Source: Oscillospiraceae bacterium (GTDB taxonomy: Bacteria > Bacillota > Clostridia > Oscillospirales > Oscillospiraceae). Taken from it: a stretch of DNA of 38,120 bases. The stretch covers positions 1-38,120 of the forward strand of contig JAAWQM010000027.1 in NCBI GenBank assembly GCA_022800525.1, given 5' to 3'. The translations under genes and the position numbers were made by a program. Positions 30,562 through 38,120 of this stretch are shown here, piece by piece (positions within the stretch are counted from its first letter, which is position 1; every line of letters begins with the position of its first letter). Below the pieces are notes generated by a model. The model did not search any database, was not told the DNA's origin, and saw only the letters and a list, made by a program, of their open reading frames with translations.

Positions 30562-32385
30562 TTCATAGTCTGCGATGACGGACAGGAAGTCCTCTCCGTA
30601 GCGGGCGGCCTTCTTCTCGCCTACGCCGGAAATCTCCAGGAATTCCTCCATGGAATGGGGCATCCTGGCCGCCATGCCGGAGAGAACGGCATTGGAAAAA
30701 ACAATGTACGCAGGCACGCCCTCCCTCTGGGCCAGCCGGTAGCGCTCCGCCTTCAATGCCGCCAGCAGGCCGCTGTCCACAGGCACCTGCTGCCGGAGCT
30801 GTTCCCGCTTTCTCCGGGACCCGACGATCTCATCCGCCGGAGGCTTCTCCCTCGCCAGCATGGTCACCCGTTCCCCACGGAACAGCACTGCGCCCGCCCG
30901 CTGGGTCAGGCGCAGGGTGGAGTGGGCCTGCTCTGTAAATACATAGCCCCCGCTCTCCAGACAGTCAAGAATCGCTCTGACCTGGTCACTGGGGCTCTCC
31001 TTCATCAGGCCGTAGGTGGGCAGCGCATCCAGCTCCAGCTCCCGAATCCGCTGGCTGTGCCCGCCCCGCAGCACCTGCACAAGCAGGGACGCGCCCACAT
31101 AGTATCCCAGCTTGTCCCTGACACGCTTGACGCAGGAGAGGATCATCTGGGCCTGGACGGTCACATCCACCTCTGTGAAAACGCTCTTGCAGTTGCCGCA
31201 GTTGCCGCATGTTTCTGAATGGGGCTGGCCGAAGTAGTCCAGCAGACATCCCCGCAAGCAGTCTGTGGTCTTGCAGTAGCCCACCATTACGTCCAGCCGG
31301 TCCAGGTCACGCTGCTGAAGCAGCTCCCGTTTCTCCTCATTCTGACTGCTGTTCTCCATCAGTAATTTTGCCGTCACCACGTCCCCTGCGCCGTAGAGTA
31401 GGATGCAGTCCGCCGGTTCTCCGTCCCGCCCGGCGCGGCCAGCTTCCTGGTAATAGGACTCCAGATTTTTAGGCATGTTGTAGTGGATTACAAAACTGAC
31501 GTTTGATTTGTCTATGCCCATGCCAAAGGCGTTGGTGGCGACCATCACCGTTCTGCGGTCAAAGCGGAAATCATCCTGGTTCCGCCGCCGCTCCTCCTCG
31601 CTGAGGCCCGCGTGATAGCGGGTGGCGGGGATGCCAAAGTCCAGAAGGCCCTGGCAGACCCGCTCCACGCTGGAGCGGGTGGCGCAATAGACGATGCCGC
31701 TCCTTCCCCTCCGCTCGGACAGCAGGGCCATGAGGCTGGTCAGCTTGTTCTTTGGCCTGCGGACATCGAAGAACAGGTTGGGACGGTCGAAGCCTGTGAC
31801 CACCCGGACAGGGTCCTGAAGGGACAGCTGCCCGACAATGTCCTCCTGCACCTTGGCGGTAGCGGTGGCGGTGAAGGCCGCCAGCACAGGGCGGCAGGGC
31901 AGCCCCGCCACAAAATCCGCGATTTTCAGATAGCTGGGCCGGAAGTCCTGTCCCCACTGGGAGATGCAGTGGGCTTCGTCCACAGCCACCAACGGGATGT
32001 CCAGTGAGCTCACCAGCTCCAGGAAGCGGGGATTCTCCAGCCGCTCCGGCGCGACATAGAGCAGGCGCAGCGCCCTCCGCCGGAGGGCGGACCACACGGC
32101 GCGGGACTCCTCCAGGTCCTGGGAGCTGTTGAGGAAGGCAGCGTCCACACCTGCCGCCGTCAGCGCGGCCACCTGATCCTTCATAAGGGAGATGAGGGGC
32201 GAGATGACCAGGGTGAGTCCCGGCAGCAGCAGGGCCGGGACCTGATAGCATATGGATTTTCCGCCGCCCGTGGGCATGATACCCAGGGCGTCGCGGCCGG
32301 ACAGGATGCCGGTCACCAGCCGCTCCTGGCCGGGGCGGAATGCAGTATGTCCGAAGTATTTTTGCAGGACGGCGCTTGAGTCCAT
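30541..32385 (-). CDS. recQ: ATP-dependent DNA helicase RecQ
   Basis: 614 residues, full-length RecQ: helicase core with GIMPTGGGKSICYQVPAL (Walker A), VAVDEAHCISQWGQDFRPSY (DEAH plus aromatic loop), FTATAT, FGMGIDKSNVSFVIHYNMPK and YYQEAGRAGRDG. The zinc-binding RecQ-Ct domain has CLRGCLLDYFGQ and CGNCGNC. A C-terminal HRDC domain is present (LKAERYRLAQREGVPAYIVFSNAVL). 3'-5' DNA unwinding in recombination and fork repair. Start ATG 32385 (MDSSAVLQKYFG) follows AAAGGA; the longer open frame upstream has no homology and contains the promoter. Confidence 0.95.
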   Translation of the reverse strand: MDSSAVLQKYFGHTAFRPGQERLVTGILSGRDALGIMPTGGGKSICYQVPALLLPGLTLVISPLISLMKDQVAALTAAGVDAAFLNSSQDLEESRAVWSALRRRALRLLYVAPERLENPRFLELVSSLDIPLVAVDEAHCISQWGQDFRPSYLKIADFVAGLPCRPVLAAFTATATAKVQEDIVGQLSLQDPVRVVTGFDRPNLFFDVRRPKNKLTSLMALLSERRGRSGIVYCATRSSVERVCQGLLDFGIPATRYHAGLSEEERRRNQDDFRFDRRTVMVATNAFGMGIDKSNVSFVIHYNMPKNLESYYQEAGRAGRDGEPADCILLYGAGDVVTAKLLMENSSQNEEKRELLQQRDLDRLDVMVGYCKTTDCLRGCLLDYFGQPHSETCGNCGNCKSVFTEVDVTVQAQMILSCVKRVRDKLGYYVGASLLVQVLRGGHSQRIRELELDALPTYGLMKESPSDQVRAILDCLESGGYVFTEQAHSTLRLTQRAGAVLFRGERVTMLAREKPPADEIVGSRRKREQLRQQVPVDSGLLAALKAERYRLAQREGVPAYIVFSNAVLSGMAARMPHSMEEFLEISGVGEKKAARYGEDFLSVIADYEASEAEG

Positions 32386-32418
32386 TACAATCAGTCCTTT
32401 TCTTTTTCTTTCAGTCGG

Positions 32419-32448
32419 ATTATAGCACAGAGGAGGGGGCGGTTGCAA
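32419..32448 (-). promoter_or_regulatory. Promoter of recQ
   Basis: Minus strand TTGCAA (32448-32443), 18 bases, TATAAT (32424-32419). Confidence 0.7.
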
Positions 32449-32535
32449 GGAAGCCCTTCCCGAAAAAGCGGACAGCAAAATGAGAGAAAAAGCGGAATGA
32501 ATTTGTCGAGATGTGAGATAGGTCAATTAAAATGC

Positions 32536-32579
32536 AAAAAATCACCGGCATGACTGGTACAAGTCACGCCGGTGATTTT
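32536..32579 (-). terminator. Terminator of the siderophore-uptake operon
   Basis: 18-bp arms (32562-32579 and 32538-32555) around ATCACCGGC/GCCGGTGAT with one G-U, then a T6 run on minus. It lies five bases after the substrate-binding-protein stop. Confidence 0.92.
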
Positions 32580-32583
32580 CTGT

Positions 32584-33624
32584 TTATGGCAGCAGGGTAC
32601 TCTCCAGGTCCGCCAGCATCAAATCCAGTGCAGTGATGCCGCCCTCGGCGGTGTACCACACAGCGGGATGGGCCAGATACACAATGTGCCCGTTTTTGTA
32701 GGCATCCGTTCCCATGACCAGCTCATTCTCCAGAATCTCCTGGGCGAGCTGCGCGCCCTCTGTGGCAATGGCGGCGTCACGGTCCATCACAAAGATGTAC
32801 TCCGGGTTTTTATCAACGATGAACTCAAAGGACGCCTCGTTTCCGTGAGTGGAGGTATCAATGTTGGCATCCACGCCCACGTTCTCGAATCCGATCTCCA
32901 CGCCGATGATAGAGCAGCGGCCATCGTTGCCCAGGACATTAAAGCCGCCGCTGGTACACAGGCCCACAATGGCGTTCTTGCCCTCCGCAAAGGTTTTCAG
33001 CGTTTCGATGCGGCTGTCAAACCCACCCATCAGCGCTGCCACCTGATCCTCCAGACCGAATATGGAAGCAATCGTGGCGGCATTTTTACGGACAGACTCC
33101 ACCACGCCAAGGCTGCTGTCGGTGGACAGATAGACCACCGGAGCGATCTCACTGAGGGCGTCATAGGATTTGCTCAGACGCCCACCGATGAAGATCACAT
33201 CAGGCTTGCAGGCCATGGCCGCCTCTAAATCGGCTTCTTTGATCGTCCCCAGGTTGGAGATATTCGCATCCGTCACATAGCTCTGGAGGTAATCCAGACT
33301 GGTAGAGGCGGAGCCGACCACCCGATCCCCTACACCCAGCGCGTCCAGAATATCCAGACTGGCCATATCCAGAATGGCGATGCGCTGGGGGTCATAGGGA
33401 ACCTCCAGCTCCACAGGCTCCCGGTTGCCGTTCAGGCTGGTAATGGTAATGGTTTCAGGAGCGGCAGGAGTCGAGGGGGGGCCAGAGGGAGTCGATGGAT
33501 CGGAAACCGGGGCCGTACTGTTCTCCTGCTGGTCCGTATCAGGCGCACCGCCGGCCTGTCCGCCGCAGGCGGCGAGGCCAAGCATAAGCATGGCGGCGAG
33601 GAGCAGGGACATCATTTTTTTCAT
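32584..33624 (-). CDS. yclQ: Siderophore ABC transporter substrate-binding lipoprotein (YclQ/FatB-type)
   Basis: 346 residues. Lipoprotein signal MKKMMSLLLAAMLMLGLAAC, lipobox LAAC, then a Ser/Thr/Pro-rich tether (NSTAPVSDPSTPSGPPST). The type-III binding domain has RIAILDMASLDILDALGVGDRVVG, KPDVIFIGGRLS, NVLGNDGRCSIIGVEIGFENVG and ADANIDTSTHGNEASFEF-like text, close to Bacillus YclQ (petrobactin/catechol receptor). Captures a ferric siderophore outside the membrane for YclN/YclO. AAGGAGA precedes ATG 33624. Last gene of the four-gene operon. Confidence 0.92.
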   Translation of the reverse strand: MKKMMSLLLAAMLMLGLAACGGQAGGAPDTDQQENSTAPVSDPSTPSGPPSTPAAPETITITSLNGNREPVELEVPYDPQRIAILDMASLDILDALGVGDRVVGSASTSLDYLQSYVTDANISNLGTIKEADLEAAMACKPDVIFIGGRLSKSYDALSEIAPVVYLSTDSSLGVVESVRKNAATIASIFGLEDQVAALMGGFDSRIETLKTFAEGKNAIVGLCTSGGFNVLGNDGRCSIIGVEIGFENVGVDANIDTSTHGNEASFEFIVDKNPEYIFVMDRDAAIATEGAQLAQEILENELVMGTDAYKNGHIVYLAHPAVWYTAEGGITALDLMLADLESTLLP

Positions 33625-33669
33625 AGTGTAATTCTCCTTTTCAATAAAAGTACCGAAAAATGTGGGGGC

Positions 33670-34422
33670 TTAATAGTAGATGGACAGCGGACGGCCTGCG
33701 ATCTCCATGATCTCAAAGTCCACGCCGTACACCTGGGATAAATTTTCCTTGGTCATCACCTCCTTTACCGTGCCGAACCTGGCAATCCTGCCATCTTTAA
33801 ACGCACAGATATAATCAGAATAGAATGCCGCGTAGTTGATTTCGTGCAGCACTAAAATCACCGTCTTGCCCAGCTCATCGCAAAGGCGACGGACGATTTT
33901 CATCATGTTGGTGGCATGGTAAATATCCAGATTGTTGGTCGGCTCGTCCAGCAGAACATATTCCGTATCCTGGGCGATCACCATGGCGATATACGCCCGC
34001 TGGCGCTGCCCGCCGGAAAGCTCGTCAATAAACTGGTCTTCAAACGCCCCCAATTCCATGTAGGAGATGGCCCGGTTGATGATCTCCTGATCCTCCGCCG
34101 TAATCCTTCCCCCGGAATAAGGAAAACGCCCAAAGCTCACCAATTCCCGAACCGTCAGCTTCATCTGGATATTGTTGGTCTGCGTCAGAATGGCCAGCCG
34201 CTTGGACAGCTCCCGGCTTTTCCATTTCCCGATGTCCGAACCTTCAAAATCCACCGTTCCGCCGTCCCGCGCGATCAACCGGGAGATAATTCCCATAACG
34301 GTAGACTTCCCGGCTCCGTTAGGGCCGATCAAAGAAATCACTTTCCCTTTGGGAATGGCGAAGCTGACCTGGTTTACCACCGTTTTCCCATCGTACCGCT
34401 TGGTCAATTCTTTTACCTGCAT
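33670..34422 (-). CDS. yclP: Ferric-siderophore ABC transporter ATP-binding protein (YclP-type)
   Basis: 250 residues. Walker A GPNGAGKSTVM, Q-loop LTQTNNIQMK, signature DELSGGQRQRAYIAMV, Walker B YVLLDEPTNNLD, H-loop LVLHEINYAA. Matches FepC/YclP. Two starts are in frame: ATG 34428 overlaps the yclO stop as ATGA but is only two or three bases from AGGAGG; ATG 34422 (MQVKELTKRY) has the better spacing and is chosen. Confidence 0.93.
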   Translation of the reverse strand: MQVKELTKRYDGKTVVNQVSFAIPKGKVISLIGPNGAGKSTVMGIISRLIARDGGTVDFEGSDIGKWKSRELSKRLAILTQTNNIQMKLTVRELVSFGRFPYSGGRITAEDQEIINRAISYMELGAFEDQFIDELSGGQRQRAYIAMVIAQDTEYVLLDEPTNNLDIYHATNMMKIVRRLCDELGKTVILVLHEINYAAFYSDYICAFKDGRIARFGTVKEVMTKENLSQVYGVDFEIMEIAGRPLSIYY

Positions 34423-34424
34423 AG

Positions 34425-35402
34425 TCATGCCCTCCTGTTGGTAAGAAGTAGATAGAGGAAATACACGCCGCCGCCCACTGTGATAAATACGCTGACCGGG
34501 ATCGTATAGGAATAGGCGTGCTCTACAAGAAGCTGGCCTCCCACTAATACGATCATGCCGAACAGGGTGGAGCCGAGGATCAGCTGCGAGTGGCGGTAGG
34601 TTTTCAATAGTTGCCAGGACAGGTTTGCAATGATCAGGCCAAGAAAGGAGATCGGTCCAACCATGGCGGTGGCCACAGCAATGCACAGCGTGACCCCCAG
34701 CAGCAGGCGGCGGATGCATCGGTCATAATCCACGCCCAGGTTAATGGCCTGATCCTTCCCCAGTGTAATCACATCCAGTAAAGCCAGCTCTTTCCGCAGC
34801 ATGAAAATGATTGCTGCCAACACAATCAGTGATATGACAATGATCTCCGAGTTGATATTGCTGAAGCTGGCCACAAGGGTTGCCAGAAGATTGTCGTACT
34901 CATTGGGGTCCATCACGCGGGTGAGGGTACTTTGAATGCTGGAAAAGAAAGAGGACAGGACAGTCCCAATAAGCAGCACATAAAGAACATTGTGCTTGGC
35001 CTTTTTGAACAGATAGCTGTAAACCACCGTTGCCACTACACCCATCAGCACCAGGTCCACTGCAAACGAACAGTTTGCGTTTGTGGCCAGAATACTGCTG
35101 GACCCCGCAAGAAAGACAACTGCGGTATGAATCAACGTATAGAGAGAGTTCATGCCCAGCAGACAGGGGGTAACGATGGTGTTATTGATAATAGACTGAA
35201 ACACGATAGACGCCCCGCCAATGGCAAAAGCGGTAATGAGCATAACGATCAATTTGGGAAAACGTATCCTCAGCGCGTACTGAAACAGCTTTGCGTTGTC
35301 AGAATGTACGCCTACCAACATATACCCTGCGGCGCACAGCAGGACAAGCGCGGCAAGGATGGCCAGCTTCCGCCGGTTGGCGCGCACTGCTTTTGTGTTC
35401 AT
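34425..35402 (-). CDS. yclO: Ferric-siderophore ABC transporter permease (YclO-type)
   Basis: 325-residue FecCD-family permease, about nine or ten membrane segments. Motifs LRIRFPKLIVMLITAFAIGGASIVFQSI and VGPISFLGLIIANLSWQLL (coupling region toward the ATPase) are typical. Forms a heterodimer with YclN. ATGA overlap with yclN upstream and with yclP downstream: fully coupled operon. Confidence 0.93.
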   Translation of the reverse strand: MNTKAVRANRRKLAILAALVLLCAAGYMLVGVHSDNAKLFQYALRIRFPKLIVMLITAFAIGGASIVFQSIINNTIVTPCLLGMNSLYTLIHTAVVFLAGSSSILATNANCSFAVDLVLMGVVATVVYSYLFKKAKHNVLYVLLIGTVLSSFFSSIQSTLTRVMDPNEYDNLLATLVASFSNINSEIIVISLIVLAAIIFMLRKELALLDVITLGKDQAINLGVDYDRCIRRLLLGVTLCIAVATAMVGPISFLGLIIANLSWQLLKTYRHSQLILGSTLFGMIVLVGGQLLVEHAYSYTIPVSVFITVGGGVYFLYLLLTNRRA

Positions 35403-36403
35403 GCCGCGCCGCCCCCTTTCCTGCCCAGACGAATCGCTTTTCGTCCATGGCTGAGGCGATAGAGCAGCAGCGCTACAAAAAGGACGCTTCCAATAATGCC
35501 GACAATCAATTCAATGGGCAGCTCATACGGGAAAATCACCATTCGGCCTGCCATGTCGCACACCAGCACAAATAACGCGCCAAACAGAGCCGTATCAATC
35601 AATGTACCACGGATTTTATCACCCTTGAACATGGCCACCAAATTGGGAACGATCAGGCCGATGTAGGAGATAGAGCCTACCACCACGACAACGGAGGCAG
35701 TGATCATCGCGGCAATCGTCAAGCCCAGGAATAATACAAAGTTGTATGGAACGCCGAGGTTTTGTGAAAAGTCTTTCCCCATGCCTGCAATGTTGAAATG
35801 ATTGGCAAATAGAAAGGCCAATGCGACCAGAGGGAGCGTCAGCCAGACGATCTCATACCGGCCCCGCAGAACCATGGAGAAGTGGCCAACCAGCCAGGTA
35901 GAGAGGGCCTGTGTCATTTCGTACTTGTACGCCAGATAATTCGTAATGCCGCCAATCACATTGCCGAACATGATACCTACCAGCGGAACCATCACCACGT
36001 CCTTGAACTGGATACGCTGGATGAACCAGACAAATATCCATGTGCCGAGGATCGCAAAGACAAAGGAAAAAACAGCCCTCCCCCATAGAGTGGAATTGGG
36101 CAGGAACAGCAATGCCAACAGGATGCCGAACTGCGCGGAGGAAATGGTGGCCCCTGTGGTTGGAGAGACAAACTTGTTCATGCAGAGCTGCTGCATGATC
36201 AGGCCCGCCACGCTCATGCCGGTGCCGGTACAGAGAATTGCCAGGAGACGGGGCAGACGGGAAATCAGGAAAATTTCCAAATGCGCACTGTCCCCCTGTA
36301 GCAACCCTGATAGTTCCATGTCCAGGACGCCAATGAACAGCGACCAGATGGACAGGATCAAAAGCAGTGCGAACAAAACAATGGTAGTCAAATATTTTTT
36401 TAT
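35399..36403 (-). CDS. yclN: Ferric-siderophore ABC transporter permease (YclN-type), apparent AUA start
   Basis: About 334-residue FecCD permease: ISRLPRLLAILCTGTGMSVAGLIMQQLCMNKFVSPTT (diagnostic of YclN), VPLVGIMFGNVIGGITNYLAYKY, ISYIGLIVPNLVAMFKGD. First gene of the operon. The only good ribosome site (GGAGGTG, 36416-36410) sits six bases before ATA at 36403-36401, followed by KKYLTT; Bacillus YclN begins M-K-x-RYL at this place. In-frame GTG at 36418 and 36412 overlap or precede that ribosome site and have no site of their own. So the start is either a rare AUA or a mutated AUG with reduced output. Confidence 0.88.
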   Translation of the reverse strand: MKKYLTTIVLFALLLILSIWSLFIGVLDMELSGLLQGDSAHLEIFLISRLPRLLAILCTGTGMSVAGLIMQQLCMNKFVSPTTGATISSAQFGILLALLFLPNSTLWGRAVFSFVFAILGTWIFVWFIQRIQFKDVVMVPLVGIMFGNVIGGITNYLAYKYEMTQALSTWLVGHFSMVLRGRYEIVWLTLPLVALAFLFANHFNIAGMGKDFSQNLGVPYNFVLFLGLTIAAMITASVVVVVGSISYIGLIVPNLVAMFKGDKIRGTLIDTALFGALFVLVCDMAGRMVIFPYELPIELIVGIIGSVLFVALLLYRLSHGRKAIRLGRKGGGAA

Positions 36404-36426
36404 AACCGACACCTCCACAAAAGTTT

Positions 36427-36440
36427 GTTATAGCTAACTA
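36427..36440. promoter_or_regulatory. Operator-like half palindrome near the yclN ribosome site
   Basis: GTTATAGCTAACTA on plus: same ATA-x-CTAAC half as the palindromes at 36679 and 37921, second half degenerate. Lies 11 bases upstream of the yclN ribosome site. Confidence 0.4.
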
Positions 36441-36507
36441 AAGGGCATTAAGAAATGCGCATGACGGAAGGCGAGGAAACTTGCCCATCACAACGCACAG
36501 CGCAATC

Positions 36508-36538
36508 AGTATAGCACATCGGTTAGTTATACACAACT
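36508..36538 (-). promoter_or_regulatory. yclN promoter overlapped by a GGTTAG operator-like site
   Basis: Minus strand TTGTGT (36536-36531), 17 bases, TATACT (36513-36508). GGTTAGTTATACACAACT at 36521-36538 covers the -35 and part of the spacer, where a metal-dependent repressor would block polymerase. Confidence 0.6.
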
Positions 36539-36640
36539 GCATGATTGAACAAGAAAAACTGTATTCAAAGCAGGAAAATTTATCTATTATCACGAGAGCC
36601 ATTCAGGAGACGGCAATTAAGACAAGTTCCAATTTATCTC

Positions 36641-36696
36641 TTGACAAAAGTCCCCACCTGTGTTAACGTTTGTTTTGAGGTTAGTGATATCTAACC
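36641..36696 (+). promoter_or_regulatory. Flavodoxin promoter with perfect GGTTAG-TGATAT-CTAACC palindrome
   Basis: TTGACA (36641-36646), 17 bases, weak -10 TAACGT (36664-36669). The palindrome GGTTAGTGATATCTAACC at 36679-36696 lies just after the expected start. It resembles DtxR/IdeR-type boxes (TTAG-GnnnnC-CTAA) and not the classic Fur box. The region 36539-36640 between the two promoters shows nothing else. Confidence 0.65.
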
Positions 36697-36819
36697 AAAG
36701 CAGCGTATGCCCCCCTGCTTTCTTCTCCCCAAGGCCCTCTTCCCTTGTGGCTTCTCTGGCTGCGGAGGTTGGCCATTACTAACTGCAACCAAAAATATTT
36801 CATGAAGGAGTGTTCAACT

Positions 36820-37251
36820 ATGAATAAGATCGCAATCGTATTCTGGAGCGGGACCGGAAACACGGAGGCCATGGCTGGCTTTATTGCCGAGGGCGTCCGG
36901 GCCGCTGGCGGCGAGGCGGAGCTGCTGGGGCCTGGGGATTTCTCTGCCGGTCAGTTCTCCGCTTACAGCGCCGTGGCCTTTGGCTGTCCCGCCATGGGCA
37001 GCGAGGTGCTGGAGGAGATGGAGTTCGAGCCTATGTTCGCCTCCCTGGAAGGCAGTCTCAGCGGTAAGCGGATCGCCCTGTTCGGTTCCTACGGCTGGGG
37101 TGACGGCCAGTGGATGCGGGACTGGTGCGCCCGGTGCGACAACGCTGGGGCCAACCTTCTGGATGAAAATGGCCTGATGGTAAACGAAACGCCGGATGCG
37201 GAAGCGGAGGAATTTTGTAGGGAACTGGGGAAAAAGCTGGCGGCGTGGTAA
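36820..37251 (+). CDS. Short-chain flavodoxin
   Basis: 143 residues, FMN electron carrier that replaces ferredoxin under iron limitation. Phosphate-binding loop WSGTGNTEAMA (about 9-19), aromatic/FMN-flanking region FGCPAMGSEVLEE, and FGSYGWGDGQWMRDW (about 86-100). AAGGAG nine bases before ATG 36820. Next to an iron-siderophore operon and behind a metalloregulator-like palindrome, consistent with low-iron induction. The DUF3793 gene overlaps its end. Confidence 0.93.
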   Translation: MNKIAIVFWSGTGNTEAMAGFIAEGVRAAGGEAELLGPGDFSAGQFSAYSAVAFGCPAMGSEVLEEMEFEPMFASLEGSLSGKRIALFGSYGWGDGQWMRDWCARCDNAGANLLDENGLMVNETPDAEAEEFCRELGKKLAAW

Positions 37252-37832
37252 GTCGGAGTGCCAATGTTTCCCGGACGCTTGAGGCTATATTGGTCCGGCA
37301 CTGCGCGCCTACACTGGCAGGGATGAAACCGGGAAGCATTTTCTGTGTCAAACCACCTGTGCCGGAAATCGTCCGGCAGCAAGTCAAGATATGGAACGAG
37401 CGGTTGGCCGCCTTGGGGCTGTCCATTCAAATTCTTTTGGAGCGCCCTGTTTCTGGTTCTATGATTGTTTATGTGTACCGGAGAAACCTCTTGGAGAGCG
37501 CCTTATCCGATTGTGACTGCCAGCATTTTTTAGAGAAAACCGGATATGATAGAGCGGATTTGGATGGTATGCTGACACAGCTTGCATACCGGCTGGAAAC
37601 ACAAGCGGAGTTTCCCCATGAAATCGGCGTGTTCTTGGGCTACCCTCTCCAGGATGTGATTGGGTTCATTGAAAACCAGGGCCGGAATTTTACCTGCTGC
37701 GGATTTTGGAAATCATATAGTGACCCGGCAGAAATTCAGACGTGCTTTGATTGTTACCGCAGATGTATCAATATCTATGTAAAACTTTTTGAGCAGGGAG
37801 TCCCTCTTGAAAAACTCGCTGTGCCGGCGTAA
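37245..37832 (+). CDS. DUF3793 family protein
   Basis: 195 residues, soluble. Family marks: LVRHCAPTLAGMKPGSIF at the N terminus, FPHEIGVFLGYPLQDVIGFIENQG in the middle, and cysteine-rich NFTCCGFWKSYSD...CFDCYRRC at the end. Cys/His content suggests metal or flavin contact, but the role is unknown. The family is repeatedly found beside flavodoxin and ferrous-iron genes in Clostridia, as here. GTG 37245 overlaps the flavodoxin stop and has no clear ribosome site, so coupling is likely; a later TTG is possible. Confidence 0.88.
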   Translation: MVSRSANVSRTLEAILVRHCAPTLAGMKPGSIFCVKPPVPEIVRQQVKIWNERLAALGLSIQILLERPVSGSMIVYVYRRNLLESALSDCDCQHFLEKTGYDRADLDGMLTQLAYRLETQAEFPHEIGVFLGYPLQDVIGFIENQGRNFTCCGFWKSYSDPAEIQTCFDCYRRCINIYVKLFEQGVPLEKLAVPA

Positions 37833-37837
37833 ATGAT

Positions 37838-37872
37838 CGTCCCCATAGGGTAATTCTTGTGGGGACGGTTTT
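37838..37872 (+). terminator. Terminator of the flavodoxin-DUF3793 operon
   Basis: CGTCCCCA (37838-37845) and TGGGGACG (37860-37867) followed by GTTTTC. Confidence 0.78.
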
Positions 37873-37885
37873 CTTGTATGTCGCA

Positions 37886-37938
37886 TTGACAACGGGAAAG
37901 AAATGTTATAAGATAAACGGGATTAGGCATATCTAACT
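37886..37938 (+). promoter_or_regulatory. Promoter and operator of the ZIP gene
   Basis: TTGACA (37886-37891) with TATAAG at 15 bases or TAAGAT at 17 bases. GATTAGGCATATCTAACT (37921-37938) follows and agrees at 14 of 18 positions with the palindrome at 36679-36696. Confidence 0.6.
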
Positions 37939-37955
37939 ATCGGGTTGGAGGAACT

Positions 37956-38120
37956 ATGATAATTTGATTCTCCCTGCGCTGCCTTATCTGCTCAGTTTTA
38001 CGACTGGAGCTATGACCTATATTGTGGTCGAGGAACTGATTCCAGAGGCATCTGCCGGGACGCACTCCAACATCGGGACGCTGTTCTTTGCGGCGGGATT
38101 TACCATCATGCTGGCGCTGG
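37956..38120 (+). pseudogene. ZIP-family metal transporter, N-terminal part deleted (runs off the window)
   Basis: GGAGG and ATG 37956 are in place, but the frame stops after three codons (ATG ATA ATT TGA). One frame over, from 37964, the reading LILPALPYLLSFTTGAMTYIVVEELIPEAS and HSNIGTLFFAAGFTIMLAL is the C-terminal third of ZIP transporters, including the metal-site E-E-x-x-P-E helix. The first about 180 residues are missing, so the start of the gene has been joined to its 3' part by deletion. A TTG at 37964 could in theory start a stub. The 3' end is beyond the window. Confidence 0.8.

Noticed and set aside
36679-36696. Fur box
   Set aside because: Lacks the GATAATGAT-type hexamers; the GGTTAG/CTAACC symmetry fits DtxR/IdeR boxes better.

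Overview
The window looks like a chromosomal piece of a GC-rich anaerobic Firmicute, most likely a gut Clostridium-type organism of the Oscillospiraceae (Flavonifractor / Lawsonibacter / Intestinimonas neighbourhood). This is an inference from: AGGAGG ribosome sites, consensus TTGACA/TATAAT promoters in AT-rich islands, an unusual PotC-PotD fusion, DUF6465 and DUF3793 proteins, a CO-dehydrogenase/ferredoxin cluster and a flavodoxin. No rRNA and no CRISPR array are seen; there is one tRNA.

Layout. 1-3044 is accessory DNA: a broken IS3-family transposase, about 450 bases of structured non-coding sequence, an excisionase/tyrosine-integrase pair, an Uma2-type nuclease and three 12-bp direct repeats, ending exactly against the 3' end of tRNA-Pro(CGG). 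3258-7286 (minus) is a polyamine importer, potA-potB-potCD. 7473-10105 (minus) is a two-component system, divergent from a membrane GT2 glycosyltransferase (10308-11522). rpsU (minus) and a DEAD-box helicase plus an oligopeptide-binding lipoprotein (plus) follow. 15433-19043 is a cooS-cooF-FAD/NAD oxidoreductase operon with a divergent CO dehydrogenase. 19234-21278 is a two-lipase operon. Then come DUF6465, a PuuD-like amidase, PepC, a MATE pump, and a convergent Sel1-repeat / membrane-protein pair. 26996-27699 is a decayed IS5 transposase plus a long hairpin. 27700-30132 (minus) is an ABC-F ATPase and a DJ-1-like protein behind a leader that looks like a translation-sensing attenuator (a three-codon uORF and a terminator). 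A 77-residue orphan and recQ follow. 32584-38120 is a metal-uptake island: a YclNOPQ-type siderophore importer (minus), flavodoxin plus DUF3793 (plus) and a decayed ZIP transporter (plus), joined by shared GGTTAG...CTAACC operator-like palindromes that point to a DtxR/IdeR-type regulator.

Most worth a second look: (1) the CO dehydrogenase, which keeps every metal ligand but has lost the usual histidine proton relay and catalytic lysine; (2) the ABC-F leader with Met-Ile-Gly-stop and a terminator at the ribosome site; (3) inverted repeats flanking the -10 element in several strong promoters, perfect over 13 bp at tRNA-Pro; (4) the palindrome-linked metal regulon, including a yclN that appears to start at AUA.
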